This document shows, piece after piece, positions 24,739 through 32,326 of a stretch of 64,000 nucleotides of DNA. The notes below the pieces were generated by a model that was not told the DNA's origin, made no database searches, and worked only from the letters and a program-made list of their open reading frames with translations. The stretch lies in NCBI RefSeq assembly GCF_000429525.1, contig NZ_AUCA01000002.1, positions 1-64,000 on the forward strand. The letters are read 5' to 3'. This DNA is from Alicyclobacillus contaminans DSM 17975. GTDB lineage: Bacteria > Bacillota > Bacilli > Alicyclobacillales > Alicyclobacillaceae. Numbering within the stretch: the stretch's first letter is position 1; the number at the start of each line of letters is the position of its first letter. Position numbers and translations under genes: made by a program.

Positions 24739-25605
24739 CTAGGGAGACACGGGGTTGTGCGACGGCGCCGTGTAGACCATGTGGCCTGCCGTGTGCCAGG
24801 TTCGTTCAATCTGTCGCTGTGCCAACAGATGTTCAATATGCGCCTGAACCGTGCGCCGTGCCACCCACGTGGCAGCTTCGGGTATGCTGTTGCCGTACAA
24901 GAGGAAGACCAACTCGTTCAGGGTTCGCGGTGATTGGCGTATCAATGCCGCAATCTCCGCTTCGCGCCGCTGACGCCGAAGGAGAAGTTCCCGGGCTGCC
25001 GTTTCTGCATCTTGCGCAATGCGTCCGTGGCCCGCGCCGACGATGCGGCAACCGCTGTTCGCAATGGCTTCCAACGCGGCATAGTAGTGCGCCATATGGC
25101 CATCGGGCGGTCCCACCCAGACGGAACCATCGCCGGAAAGGTGGTCTCCCACCAACAGCACGTCGTCATTTGGAATGTGAAGATGGATGTGGCCGTGCGT
25201 GTGGCCGGGATGATGCTGGATCGCCACGCGCAGGGTGCCCAAATGATATGCGTCGGGTACGGGCTGGATGTGAACATCTGGCAAAGATGTCCGTAGATTC
25301 GCGAGATCGAGCGCGTGAATCTGGATGGGTGCCGGAAAATGGCGTCGCAGCAACGGAAATCCTTGCGTGTGGTCGCGATGGTAATGGGTGGCGATCAGGG
25401 CGTGGACCCGGAGAACGCCGAGTTGTCGCAGAACACTGGCTAATTCTTCAATGATTGCCGGATCGTCGCTGCCGACATCCACCACCAGAGCTTCTTCTCC
25501 CTGGTGAATCACGTAGGTGTTTGTTTCATAGGAAGGCGGTAGGGTGGGGGTTGGCAGGGCAACCCGAAGCACGTGTTCTGTGAGTCTTTCGATGGCGATG
25601 GCCAC
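24739..25605 (-). CDS. MBL-fold metallohydrolase with C-terminal winged helix (LACTB2-like)
   Basis: 288 residues. The metal-binding THYHRDHTQG (HxHxDH), a second His in HHPGHTHGH, and VGDHLSGDGS with later GAGHGR form the metallo-beta-lactamase core. The C-terminal about 70 residues (LNELVFLLYG to VQAHIEHLLAQRQIER) form a winged-helix-like domain found in LACTB2-type hydrolases. GTG 25605 follows AGGAGG. Family members act on RNA or thioesters; the substrate here is not known. It is divergent from the cobalamin adenosyltransferase gene. Confidence 0.85.
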   Translation of the reverse strand: MAIAIERLTEHVLRVALPTPTLPPSYETNTYVIHQGEEALVVDVGSDDPAIIEELASVLRQLGVLRVHALIATHYHRDHTQGFPLLRRHFPAPIQIHALDLANLRTSLPDVHIQPVPDAYHLGTLRVAIQHHPGHTHGHIHLHIPNDDVLLVGDHLSGDGSVWVGPPDGHMAHYYAALEAIANSGCRIVGAGHGRIAQDAETAARELLLRRQRREAEIAALIRQSPRTLNELVFLLYGNSIPEAATWVARRTVQAHIEHLLAQRQIERTWHTAGHMVYTAPSHNPVSP

Positions 25606-25705
25606 AGCGGCATCCCTCCTATGTTCAGATGCGGATGATGGATGGTTCTATCGTACATCACTTTCCGACGTGCGACAGCGGTAGCGTGTAAGGAGGGGAA
25701 TAAAC

Positions 25706-26287
25706 GTGAAAATTTACACACGATCCGGAGATGAGGGGAAAACCAGTTTGATTCACGGCCGCCGCGTGAGCAAAGACAGCCCGCGCGTGGAGGCCTACGG
25801 GACCGTGGATGAGGCCAACTCGGCGATCGGCGCGGCGCTGGCTTTGATGGCCGACGTGCCGGAGTTGCTGAACCTCGTCCGCTTCGGCAGGCGGGTGCAG
25901 AGGGACTTGTTTGATGTGGGGCGCGATTTGGCCACACCGGAGGAGAAACGGGATGGATTTTACATCGCCCAATCGGACGTGGATTTATTGGAACGGATGA
26001 TTGACAAGCTGTCAGAGGAAACGCCGCCTCTGCGGCAATTTGTGCTGCCGGGGGGGCATCCTGCGGCCGCCTGGTGGCATGTGGCCAGGACCGTGGTGCG
26101 GCGGGCCGAGCGGCAGATTGTGGCGCTGGAGAAGGTCGAGCCGGTTCAACCGATGATTCGCAAGTACTTGAATCGGTTGTCCGATTTCTTGTTCGTCATG
26201 GCCCGGGTGGTTAACGCGCGGACGGGTTGCGCGGAACCGGGGGTCGATTTCCAGGCGGACAAACCAGATCCATTCGGGGAGGTATGA
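25706..26287 (+). CDS. Cob(I)alamin adenosyltransferase, PduO type
   Basis: 193 residues. The ATP-binding N-terminus YTRSGDEGKTSLIHGRR and the VEAYGTVDEANSAIG motif are diagnostic, as are the later FVLPGG, ARTVVRRAER and YLNRLSDFLFVMAR segments. It transfers adenosyl from ATP to reduced cobalamin, forming adenosylcobalamin. This is the cofactor of the class II ribonucleotide reductase encoded 1.6 kb downstream, a plausible functional link. GTG start after AAGGAGGGG. The stop overlaps an ATG at 26284 and the HAD gene follows at once, so they share a transcript. Confidence 0.93.
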   Translation: MKIYTRSGDEGKTSLIHGRRVSKDSPRVEAYGTVDEANSAIGAALALMADVPELLNLVRFGRRVQRDLFDVGRDLATPEEKRDGFYIAQSDVDLLERMIDKLSEETPPLRQFVLPGGHPAAAWWHVARTVVRRAERQIVALEKVEPVQPMIRKYLNRLSDFLFVMARVVNARTGCAEPGVDFQADKPDPFGEV

Positions 26288-26289
26288 AA

Positions 26290-27096
26290 ATGCATCATAT
26301 CGAGCGCCGTTGGCGGCTGGCATTGCTTGATTTGGACGGTACCCTGTACCGCGGCGACCGTGTGATCCCGGGGGCGCCGGAATTCGTTACGCGATTGCGC
26401 AAGCGCGGGATTCATCCCGTCTTTTTTACGAATAACGCCACGCGACCGCCCCAGGACGTCTGCTTGAAGCTCGCGCGTTTCGGTATTGCCGCCGAGCCGA
26501 CCGAAGTATGCACCTCCGCGGAGGCGGCGGCGTGGCACCTGTCCCAGAAGTTGGCGACGAAGGGCGCGCGGATTGCCTACGTTGGCCAGGCCGGTGTGGT
26601 GGATGCACTGCGGGCAGTCGACCTGGAGCCTGTGTATGCCGGGGATGCTGCGGCAGACCTGGACAACTGCGAGGCAGCGGTGCTCGGGCTCGATCCGGAT
26701 GCGGACTATCGGATGCTCGCACGCTTTTGCGACGTGGTGCAGAGACTGGCCGGTTTTGTTCTGACCAATCCGGATGTGCGTCTGCCGGTGTCCGGACGCT
26801 TCCTGCCCGGCAACGGTGCGCTCGGCAGCTTTGTCGCCACAGCCACGGGCATTGCGCCCTACGTCGCGGGGAAGCCCAATCCGGATTTTGTTCGCTTTGC
26901 GTTGGCCCGTCACCGGGTGGCGGTAGAGGAGGCGCTGATCATCGGTGATAATCTCGCCACAGACATTGCCTGCGGTGCGGCGGCTGGATTGTACGCCATT
27001 CACGTGCGGACCGGCGTGGCATACGAGGCGGAGACGGCAGCCCAATGGCGCGCGGATGAAACGGTGGATTCTGTGGCGGACTTGTTCGTCGAGTGA
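26290..27096 (+). CDS. HAD-IIA family sugar/nucleotide phosphatase (NagD/AraL-like)
   Basis: 268 residues. HAD motif I is LLDLDGTLYRGD, motif II is FFTNNATRPP, the C2 cap lies between, and motifs III/IV are GKPNPDF and IIGDNLATDI. These are the hallmarks of the NagD/AraL/p-nitrophenyl phosphatase group. ATG 26290 has GGGGAGG 7 bases upstream; ATG 26284 is too close to that site. It is cotranscribed with the adenosyltransferase gene. The substrate is unknown. Confidence 0.87.
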   Translation: MHHIERRWRLALLDLDGTLYRGDRVIPGAPEFVTRLRKRGIHPVFFTNNATRPPQDVCLKLARFGIAAEPTEVCTSAEAAAWHLSQKLATKGARIAYVGQAGVVDALRAVDLEPVYAGDAAADLDNCEAAVLGLDPDADYRMLARFCDVVQRLAGFVLTNPDVRLPVSGRFLPGNGALGSFVATATGIAPYVAGKPNPDFVRFALARHRVAVEEALIIGDNLATDIACGAAAGLYAIHVRTGVAYEAETAAQWRADETVDSVADLFVE

Positions 27097-27218
27097 AAAG
27101 GGGGGGCAGCGAGAAGTGCAACCGGGTGAAAAATTTTTCGACATCCGGTCGTTGGTCATCCCTGAGATTGCAGACATGGCGGGCCCTTGTCAGAGATCTC
27201 ACCAGAATTTCCGCAGGC

Positions 27219-27247
27219 TTGATAGCCATATATTTAGTGTGTATAAT
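27219..27247 (+). promoter_or_regulatory. Promoter of nrdR-nrdJ
   Basis: TTGATA (27219-27224), a 17-base spacer and perfect TATAAT (27242-27247). The first NrdR box fills the spacer almost exactly. Confidence 0.85.
27225..27240 (+). promoter_or_regulatory. NrdR box 1
   Basis: A 16-base site whose right half is ATTTAGTGT. It agrees with the palindromic NrdR consensus (ACACTATATATAGTGT) at about 12 positions. It lies between the -35 and -10, so bound NrdR would block RNA polymerase. Confidence 0.75.
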
Positions 27248-27267
27248 GGTCCTTGCCCGCGGGGAGA

Positions 27268-27283
27268 ACACTATATCTAGGGT
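27268..27283 (+). promoter_or_regulatory. NrdR box 2
   Basis: ACACTATATCTAGGGT matches the NrdR consensus at 14 of 16 positions. It begins 43 bases after box 1 (about four helical turns; pairs about three turns apart are more usual) and lies just downstream of the expected transcription start. Confidence 0.78.
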
Positions 27284-27378
27284 ATCTATACATAAGCGGG
27301 ACGAGCTGTATTACGCGAGTGAGGGGTGTCTCGTCTGGAGGATAGGTTCTTCGAAGCGGTTTTCGGAAAGCGAGGCGG

Positions 27379-27861
27379 ATGGTTTTGCGGTGTCCGTATT
27401 GTAACACAGACAATTCCCGTGTCGTAGAATCTCGGACGAGCGATGATGGCACAGCCATCCGGCGCCGTCGGGAGTGCATGAATCCGGAATGTGCGCGCCG
27501 GTTCACCACCTATGAGCGTGTCGAACAACGGCCGCTGATGGTCATCAAGAAAGACGCCAAGCGGGAGGAGTTTTCCTCGGAAAAGCTGTACCGGGGCGTC
27601 ATGAAATCCTGCGAGAAGCGACCCATCCCGGTGGAGACGGTGGAAGCGGTGGTGTCCGGAATTGAACGGGCGCTGCATCTCGAGTACGAGCGAGAGGTGC
27701 CTTCATCCGTGATTGGAGAAAAGGTGATGGATGCGCTGCGTTCCCTCGATGGTGTCGCGTACGTTCGGTTCGCCGCGGTGTACCGTGAGTTTCGCGATGT
27801 TGAAACTCTCGCCCAGGAAGTGTTGTCGCTATTGAAAGAATCATCTGACAAAGGGAAGTGA
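27379..27861 (+). CDS. nrdR: Transcriptional repressor NrdR
   Basis: 160 residues. The zinc ribbon CPYC...CMNPEC (VLRCPYCNTDNSRVVESR) is followed by the ATP-cone domain (PLMVIKKDAKREEFSSEKL to FRDVETLAQEV). NrdR senses dATP/ATP and represses ribonucleotide reductase genes. Two NrdR boxes precede this gene, so it probably controls itself and nrdJ. The ATG at 27379 is 9 bases upstream of nothing better than a weak GAGGCGG site. nrdJ follows after 9 bases. Confidence 0.95.
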   Translation: MVLRCPYCNTDNSRVVESRTSDDGTAIRRRRECMNPECARRFTTYERVEQRPLMVIKKDAKREEFSSEKLYRGVMKSCEKRPIPVETVEAVVSGIERALHLEYEREVPSSVIGEKVMDALRSLDGVAYVRFAAVYREFRDVETLAQEVLSLLKESSDKGK

Positions 27862-27870
27862 GTTCCTTAT

Positions 27871-30800
27871 ATGGAGCAGACGTTGAACGAGAGTATGTTG
27901 CCGTTTACTTCTGAGGATTATCTGGGCAGCACCGGCGAGCGGATTGTTGCCGATAGGTATCTGCTGAAAGATGTGAAGAAGGAAAGTCTGACCGTGGGCT
28001 CCCTGGTGGTTGCGGTGTTGGACAAGAAGCGGGCCTACCACGAGTTGGCGCGCGTCGTGGAGATTGATGACGAGAACAAAACCGCCGTGGTGGAATTGAA
28101 GGACGGTGCGCGGGAAACCCTGCCGTTCCATCAGATTGACGTGTTGCTCGAAACCGCACCGCGCGACATGTGGCGGCGTGTGGCCCGCGGTGCAGCGGCC
28201 GTGACGAATGATCCGGAGCTGTGGGCTGAGCGGTTTTACGAATTGCAGAGCCAGTGGCGCTATGTGCCCGGTGGTCGAATCAATGCGTCCATGGGAACCG
28301 GTATGCAAACCACGAGCTACAACTGCTTTGTCATCCCAAGCGTTGGTCCGACGATGCGGGACTATGCCGAATCGTTCGGACAGACGCTGGAAATTCAAGC
28401 CCGCAGCGGCGGCGTTGGGATGAATCTGTCACGGATTCCACCTCAGGGGACGTATATTCCGAAAACAGAGGGGTCGAGGGCAGCGGAGCTGCACCTGGTG
28501 CTCGATGTGTGGCATGCGGACCTTCCGGACTTTCTGACGACGGATTACCCCAACAGCACGAAGGTGGTCCGCGTCACCCGAGAATTCCTGCGCGCCGTCG
28601 AAGAGGATGCGACCTGGCGTTATGTGTTCCCGGACACGACGGTGGACGGGTATGACGACATCTGGACGGGCCGAATTGAGGACTGGCTGGCGCAAAATCT
28701 GCCAGTCATGTATTCCGAGCAGGTTTCGGCGCGGCAGCTGTACGACCAGATCCTGCAGAGTGGAGCGCTGGTGATGACGGACGTGGTAGGCACTGCGCTG
28801 TATCCGGGAGATCAGCGGAGCACCATCGCCTCCACTCTCGGTGATATGTGGGAGCGCATGGCGGAGAAGAAACGCGTCTCCCTGATCTTGTCGTCGCTCC
28901 GCCCGCGGTACAGTTATGTTCGCGGCGTCAACGGACGCAGTTCCGGCGCCTACTCCTGGGGACTTTTGTACGACAAAGGAAATCAGGTGTTCGGTGACGG
29001 CTTCGGACCGGTGGGCGTTGGTGAAATCATGAGTGTGGGCTGTCAGTTGACGCTCCAGGGTGGATCGCGCCGCGGCGCACTGATGTTGATTCTGAATGAC
29101 CGGCATGCGGATGTGCTGAAGTTCATTCGATGCAAACAGGTGGACGGCGTGATCACCGGTGCAAACATCTCCGTCGGCATCTCCGAGCGGTTCATGGCCG
29201 CCAAGGAACAGGATGAACCCTGGGAGATTGGGTTTGTTCCAACGGAATCTCTGGCGAAGTTTGACGGAGACTTCGACGGTTGGACCGCCCGCGGCGGCCG
29301 GATGGAAGTGACCGACGTCCTGCCCGCGCGCGAGCTGTGGGATGAATTGGTCACCTCCGCGTGGAAATCGGCCGAGCCCGGCGTGGTGTTTCTGGGGCGA
29401 GCCAATCGGATGTCCAACTCCTGGTACTTCAACCCGCTGGTTGCGACCAATCCATGCGGTGAACAGCCGCTGCCGGCCAACGGCATCTGTAACCTGGGCG
29501 CGGTGGTGTTGAGCCGATTCGCGACCGGCTTTGCGGACAGCGGGATTCGTGTGGAATTCGAGGACAAAGAGAAGGAAGCGTATATCCGCGGTTGGTTGAG
29601 CAAGTACTTTGACGAAGACCGGGTGGATTTTCTGCTGCACCACGTCAAATGGGAGGAACTCGAGCGGACCACGCGGACTGGAATCCGCTTCCAAGACGCG
29701 GTGATTGACGCCACGTACTACCCGTTTGAAGAGAACCGGATCAACCAAATGAGTGAACGGCGCGTCGGCCTCGGCATCATGGGCCTTCACGATCTGCTGT
29801 TGTACTGCGGGATGCGCTACGGATCGCCCGAATCAGTGCAATTCATCGATGTCCTGATGGGGATGATGGCGGAGTGGTCGTACCTGGAATCGGTGGAGTT
29901 GGCGAAGGAGAACGGTCCATTTCCAAAGTTTGACGCCGACCTGTTCCTACAGTCCGGGTACATGCAGCAGATGGCTGCGGAACGCCCGCACGTGGTGGAG
30001 GCGATTCGGAAACACGGTGTTCGCAACGTGACCACCATGACCATCGCGCCCACCGGAACCACCGGGACCATGGTGGGGTGCTCGACGGGGTGTGAACCAT
30101 ACTACGCGTGGTCCTATTTCCGAAACTCGCGACTCGGGATGTTTGAGGAAAACGCGGGCATCGTACAGGAATACTACGATACGCATCCTGGCGAGGAACT
30201 GCCCGACTACTTCGTCACTGCCATGGATTTGGCACCGGAAGATCACGTGCGAGTACAGGGCGCATTGCAGAAATGGATTGACAGCTCGATTTCGAAGACC
30301 TGCAACGCACCCAATTCGTACACGGTGGAAGATACGAAGCGGCTCTACGACCTGGCGTATGAGCTCGGGTGTAAAGGAATCACCATTTATCGCGACGGGT
30401 CTCGGTCTGAACAGGTGCTGTCCCTGAAGAAGGATGACGCCGATGAGGACACCGCCGCGGCGTCCACGGCAGAAGTGTCAGGTGTTGGCGATGCACAGGA
30501 CGCACAAGAGACGGCGTCGGCGGCATCCCGCGGATCGTACGTGAAACGGCGGCGTCCGGATGTGCTGTACGGCGCGACGTACAAGAAGGAAACGCCGCTC
30601 GGGAAGGCGTACATCACCATCAACGACGATCCGGAAGAGCACCTGGCTCTCGAGATTTTCGTAAACATCGGCAAAGCCGGAAGCGATGTCTACGCGGCGA
30701 ACGAAGCGTTGGGCCGTGCCATCACGCTGTACCTGCGCGATTCTCACAATCCGAACCGGGAAGCCGAGCTGGTGAAACATTTTGCGGGAATTGGCGGATC

Positions 30801-31065
30801 GAACTCGGTCGGGTTTGGCGACCGGCGCATCACATCGGTGCCGGACGCGATTGCGAAGGCGTTGATTGAGCACTCGGAGACATTCCCGATGCGTAAGGCG
30901 GCGTTCCAGGAGTGGGCCAGCGGACAGGAATCCGCCACGAGAGAGGCGTCTCGCCTGCGGAACCACGCGGTGGCGAAAGATCTGTGTCCGAATTGCCACC
31001 AACACAGCTTGGTTCGCACCGGCGGATGCTATGAGTGCGAAGCGTGTGGCTACAGCAAATGCTGA
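27871..31065 (+). CDS. nrdJ: Vitamin B12-dependent (class II) ribonucleoside-diphosphate reductase
   Basis: 1064 residues. It reduces ribonucleotides to deoxyribonucleotides using adenosylcobalamin, without oxygen dependence. Active-site blocks: TSYNCFVIPS (Cys near 152), the NPCGEQPLPANGICNLGA loop (Cys near 529), and TIAPTGTTG. The C-terminus carries TSCPD-like sequence and a zinc-ribbon-like tail (CPNC, later CYECEACGYSKC) thought to re-reduce the active site. An Ala/Glu/Asp-rich linker lies around 860-890. It is cotranscribed with nrdR. An adenosyltransferase gene lies just upstream, which fits its cofactor need. Confidence 0.95.
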   Translation: MEQTLNESMLPFTSEDYLGSTGERIVADRYLLKDVKKESLTVGSLVVAVLDKKRAYHELARVVEIDDENKTAVVELKDGARETLPFHQIDVLLETAPRDMWRRVARGAAAVTNDPELWAERFYELQSQWRYVPGGRINASMGTGMQTTSYNCFVIPSVGPTMRDYAESFGQTLEIQARSGGVGMNLSRIPPQGTYIPKTEGSRAAELHLVLDVWHADLPDFLTTDYPNSTKVVRVTREFLRAVEEDATWRYVFPDTTVDGYDDIWTGRIEDWLAQNLPVMYSEQVSARQLYDQILQSGALVMTDVVGTALYPGDQRSTIASTLGDMWERMAEKKRVSLILSSLRPRYSYVRGVNGRSSGAYSWGLLYDKGNQVFGDGFGPVGVGEIMSVGCQLTLQGGSRRGALMLILNDRHADVLKFIRCKQVDGVITGANISVGISERFMAAKEQDEPWEIGFVPTESLAKFDGDFDGWTARGGRMEVTDVLPARELWDELVTSAWKSAEPGVVFLGRANRMSNSWYFNPLVATNPCGEQPLPANGICNLGAVVLSRFATGFADSGIRVEFEDKEKEAYIRGWLSKYFDEDRVDFLLHHVKWEELERTTRTGIRFQDAVIDATYYPFEENRINQMSERRVGLGIMGLHDLLLYCGMRYGSPESVQFIDVLMGMMAEWSYLESVELAKENGPFPKFDADLFLQSGYMQQMAAERPHVVEAIRKHGVRNVTTMTIAPTGTTGTMVGCSTGCEPYYAWSYFRNSRLGMFEENAGIVQEYYDTHPGEELPDYFVTAMDLAPEDHVRVQGALQKWIDSSISKTCNAPNSYTVEDTKRLYDLAYELGCKGITIYRDGSRSEQVLSLKKDDADEDTAAASTAEVSGVGDAQDAQETASAASRGSYVKRRRPDVLYGATYKKETPLGKAYITINDDPEEHLALEIFVNIGKAGSDVYAANEALGRAITLYLRDSHNPNREAELVKHFAGIGGSNSVGFGDRRITSVPDAIAKALIEHSETFPMRKAAFQEWASGQESATREASRLRNHAVAKDLCPNCHQHSLVRTGGCYECEACGYSKC

Positions 31066-31186
31066 CGGCAGAGAGTTTGTCCCACCGAAATCCGTAGCAT
31101 CGAACGTCAGGGTTCGTGAGAGACAGATGCGTTTCGAAACTGCCTCTAGGCAGCCTGATCTGAGGAGCATCGAAGCAAGGTACAGG

Positions 31187-31213
31187 GGAGCGGCCGAGTT
31201 GGCCGCTCCTTTT
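31187..31213 (+). terminator. Terminator of nrdR-nrdJ
   Basis: GGAGCGGCC (31187-31195) pairs with GGCCGCTCC (31201-31209) over GAGTT, followed by TTTT. It lies 122 bases after nrdJ. Confidence 0.9.
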
Positions 31214-31396
31214 GCGCTTGCGGGGTGAACTGAACGCGGGCATGGGGCTGCGTCCCGCAGCGTCCAGCACTGAATCGGGATTATAGTTCCAGAGGCATCG
31301 AACTGCCAGCCGAGACGGGCGCCGCATGCGATATGTCACCTGATGAAGGGAGTCCGTGGAGGTGTGGGGGCAATCGAGGATGAATTTTTCTTTTTT

Positions 31397-31422
31397 TCTC
31401 ACGGGCCAGCGTGAGATATAAT
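31397..31422 (+). promoter_or_regulatory. Promoter with overlapping palindrome, carbonic anhydrase gene
   Basis: A perfect TATAAT (31417-31422) is abutted by a palindrome, TCTCACG (31397-31403) with CGTGAGA (31410-31416), that fills the spacer to a poor -35. The palindrome could be an operator. It could also be a hairpin with T-runs on its left, which would act as a terminator for minus-strand transcription. Either reading is inference. Confidence 0.45.
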
Positions 31423-31553
31423 TGACGTGACCCATCGAGCGCTCAGCGTCAAAGCAGTGCGTGAAGGCCGCACGGAAGCCACGACCGATGGTGCGCCGTG
31501 GTGCTTCGCCAGTCTATGGCACAGGGAATCATACAGCGAAGGGGTATATTGCA
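31423..31553 (+). other. Structured 5' leader of the carbonic anhydrase gene
   Basis: Two consecutive hairpins are visible: GTGCG (31457-31461) with CGCAC (31469-31473), and GAAGCCACG (31475-31483) with CGTGG plus CTTC (31497-31507, two-base bulge). I do not recognise a known riboswitch class. GAAGGGG at 31538-31544 is the ribosome site. An in-frame extension of the coding frame back to 31461 exists but would run through these hairpins. Confidence 0.45.
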
Positions 31554-32120
31554 TTGAATCGTTTAGAAGAAATTCTGGCATTCAATCAAAAATTCGTGGA
31601 AGGCCACGAATACGAGCAATATCGGACGTCGAAATTTCCGGACAAGAAACTGATCATTCTCTCTTGTATGGACACTCGGCTCACCGATTTGTTGCCCCGT
31701 GCCATGAATCTCAAGAACGGCGATGCCAAGTTCATCAAGAACGCAGGGGCCGTTATCTCCCATCCATTCGGCAGCACCATGCGGAGCATCCTTGTGGCCG
31801 CGTACGAACTCGGCGCCGAGGAGGTCTGCGTGATTGGCCACTATGGATGCGGGATGGGCAGCATCAATCCGGAAGCCATGTTTGAGCGGATGGCGGAGCA
31901 TGGCATTTCCCGAGCCACCATCGAGATGCTCGAGCACGCCGGGATTGACCTGCACACGTGGTTCAAGCGGATCGAGTCCATACCGGACAGCGTTCGCGAA
32001 ACGGTGCGCACCATCCGAAATCACCCGCTGGTGCCAAAGACACTGACGGTGCACGGACTCGTGATGGATCCGGAGACGGGCCGACTCGACCTCGTGGTCA
32101 ACGGATATGAGTCGGACTGA
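31554..32120 (+). CDS. Beta-class carbonic anhydrase (YtiB-like)
   Basis: 188 residues, the same size as B. subtilis YtiB (about 187). Zinc ligands and the catalytic pair are in SCMDTRL (Cys, Asp-Arg) and HYGCGM (His, Cys). FIKNAGAVISHPFGSTMRS is also typical. It interconverts CO2 and bicarbonate in the cytosol. TTG 31554 is preferred because GAAGGGG is 9 bases upstream and the resulting LNRLEEILAFNQKFV start matches the family. It is a single-gene unit with a structured leader and its own terminator. Confidence 0.9.
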   Translation: MNRLEEILAFNQKFVEGHEYEQYRTSKFPDKKLIILSCMDTRLTDLLPRAMNLKNGDAKFIKNAGAVISHPFGSTMRSILVAAYELGAEEVCVIGHYGCGMGSINPEAMFERMAEHGISRATIEMLEHAGIDLHTWFKRIESIPDSVRETVRTIRNHPLVPKTLTVHGLVMDPETGRLDLVVNGYESD

Positions 32121-32196
32121 GGCACAGGGCGTACGACGCAGATGGGCCCGGTGAGACGGACTGGGGCACATTCCCCAGAGCCATGGCGAACGTCAC

Positions 32197-32219
32197 AGGG
32201 GCTGGCGGGGCCCCTTTTT
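32197..32219 (+). terminator. Terminator after the carbonic anhydrase gene
   Basis: AGGGGC (32197-32202) pairs with GCCCCT (32210-32215), then TTTT. A second small hairpin, CTGGGG/CCCCAG, lies just upstream at 32161-32178. Confidence 0.8.
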
Positions 32220-32326
32220 GACGTGCGCGTTTATTCTCCGGGTTTCCTTCAAATGCTAAACCCAAGTTGAGGGGAACCGGCAGACATCCGAAAGTCAGCA
32301 CGATATTCAACTGGGAGGGATGACTT

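Noticed and set aside
28429-29790. A 453-codon open frame antisense to nrdJ
   Set aside because: It is fully covered by nrdJ, which shows all active-site motifs.
31461-31553. Longer N-terminus for the carbonic anhydrase
   Set aside because: The extra 31 residues match no family feature and overlap leader hairpins, while TTG 31554 has a well-spaced ribosome site and the expected length.
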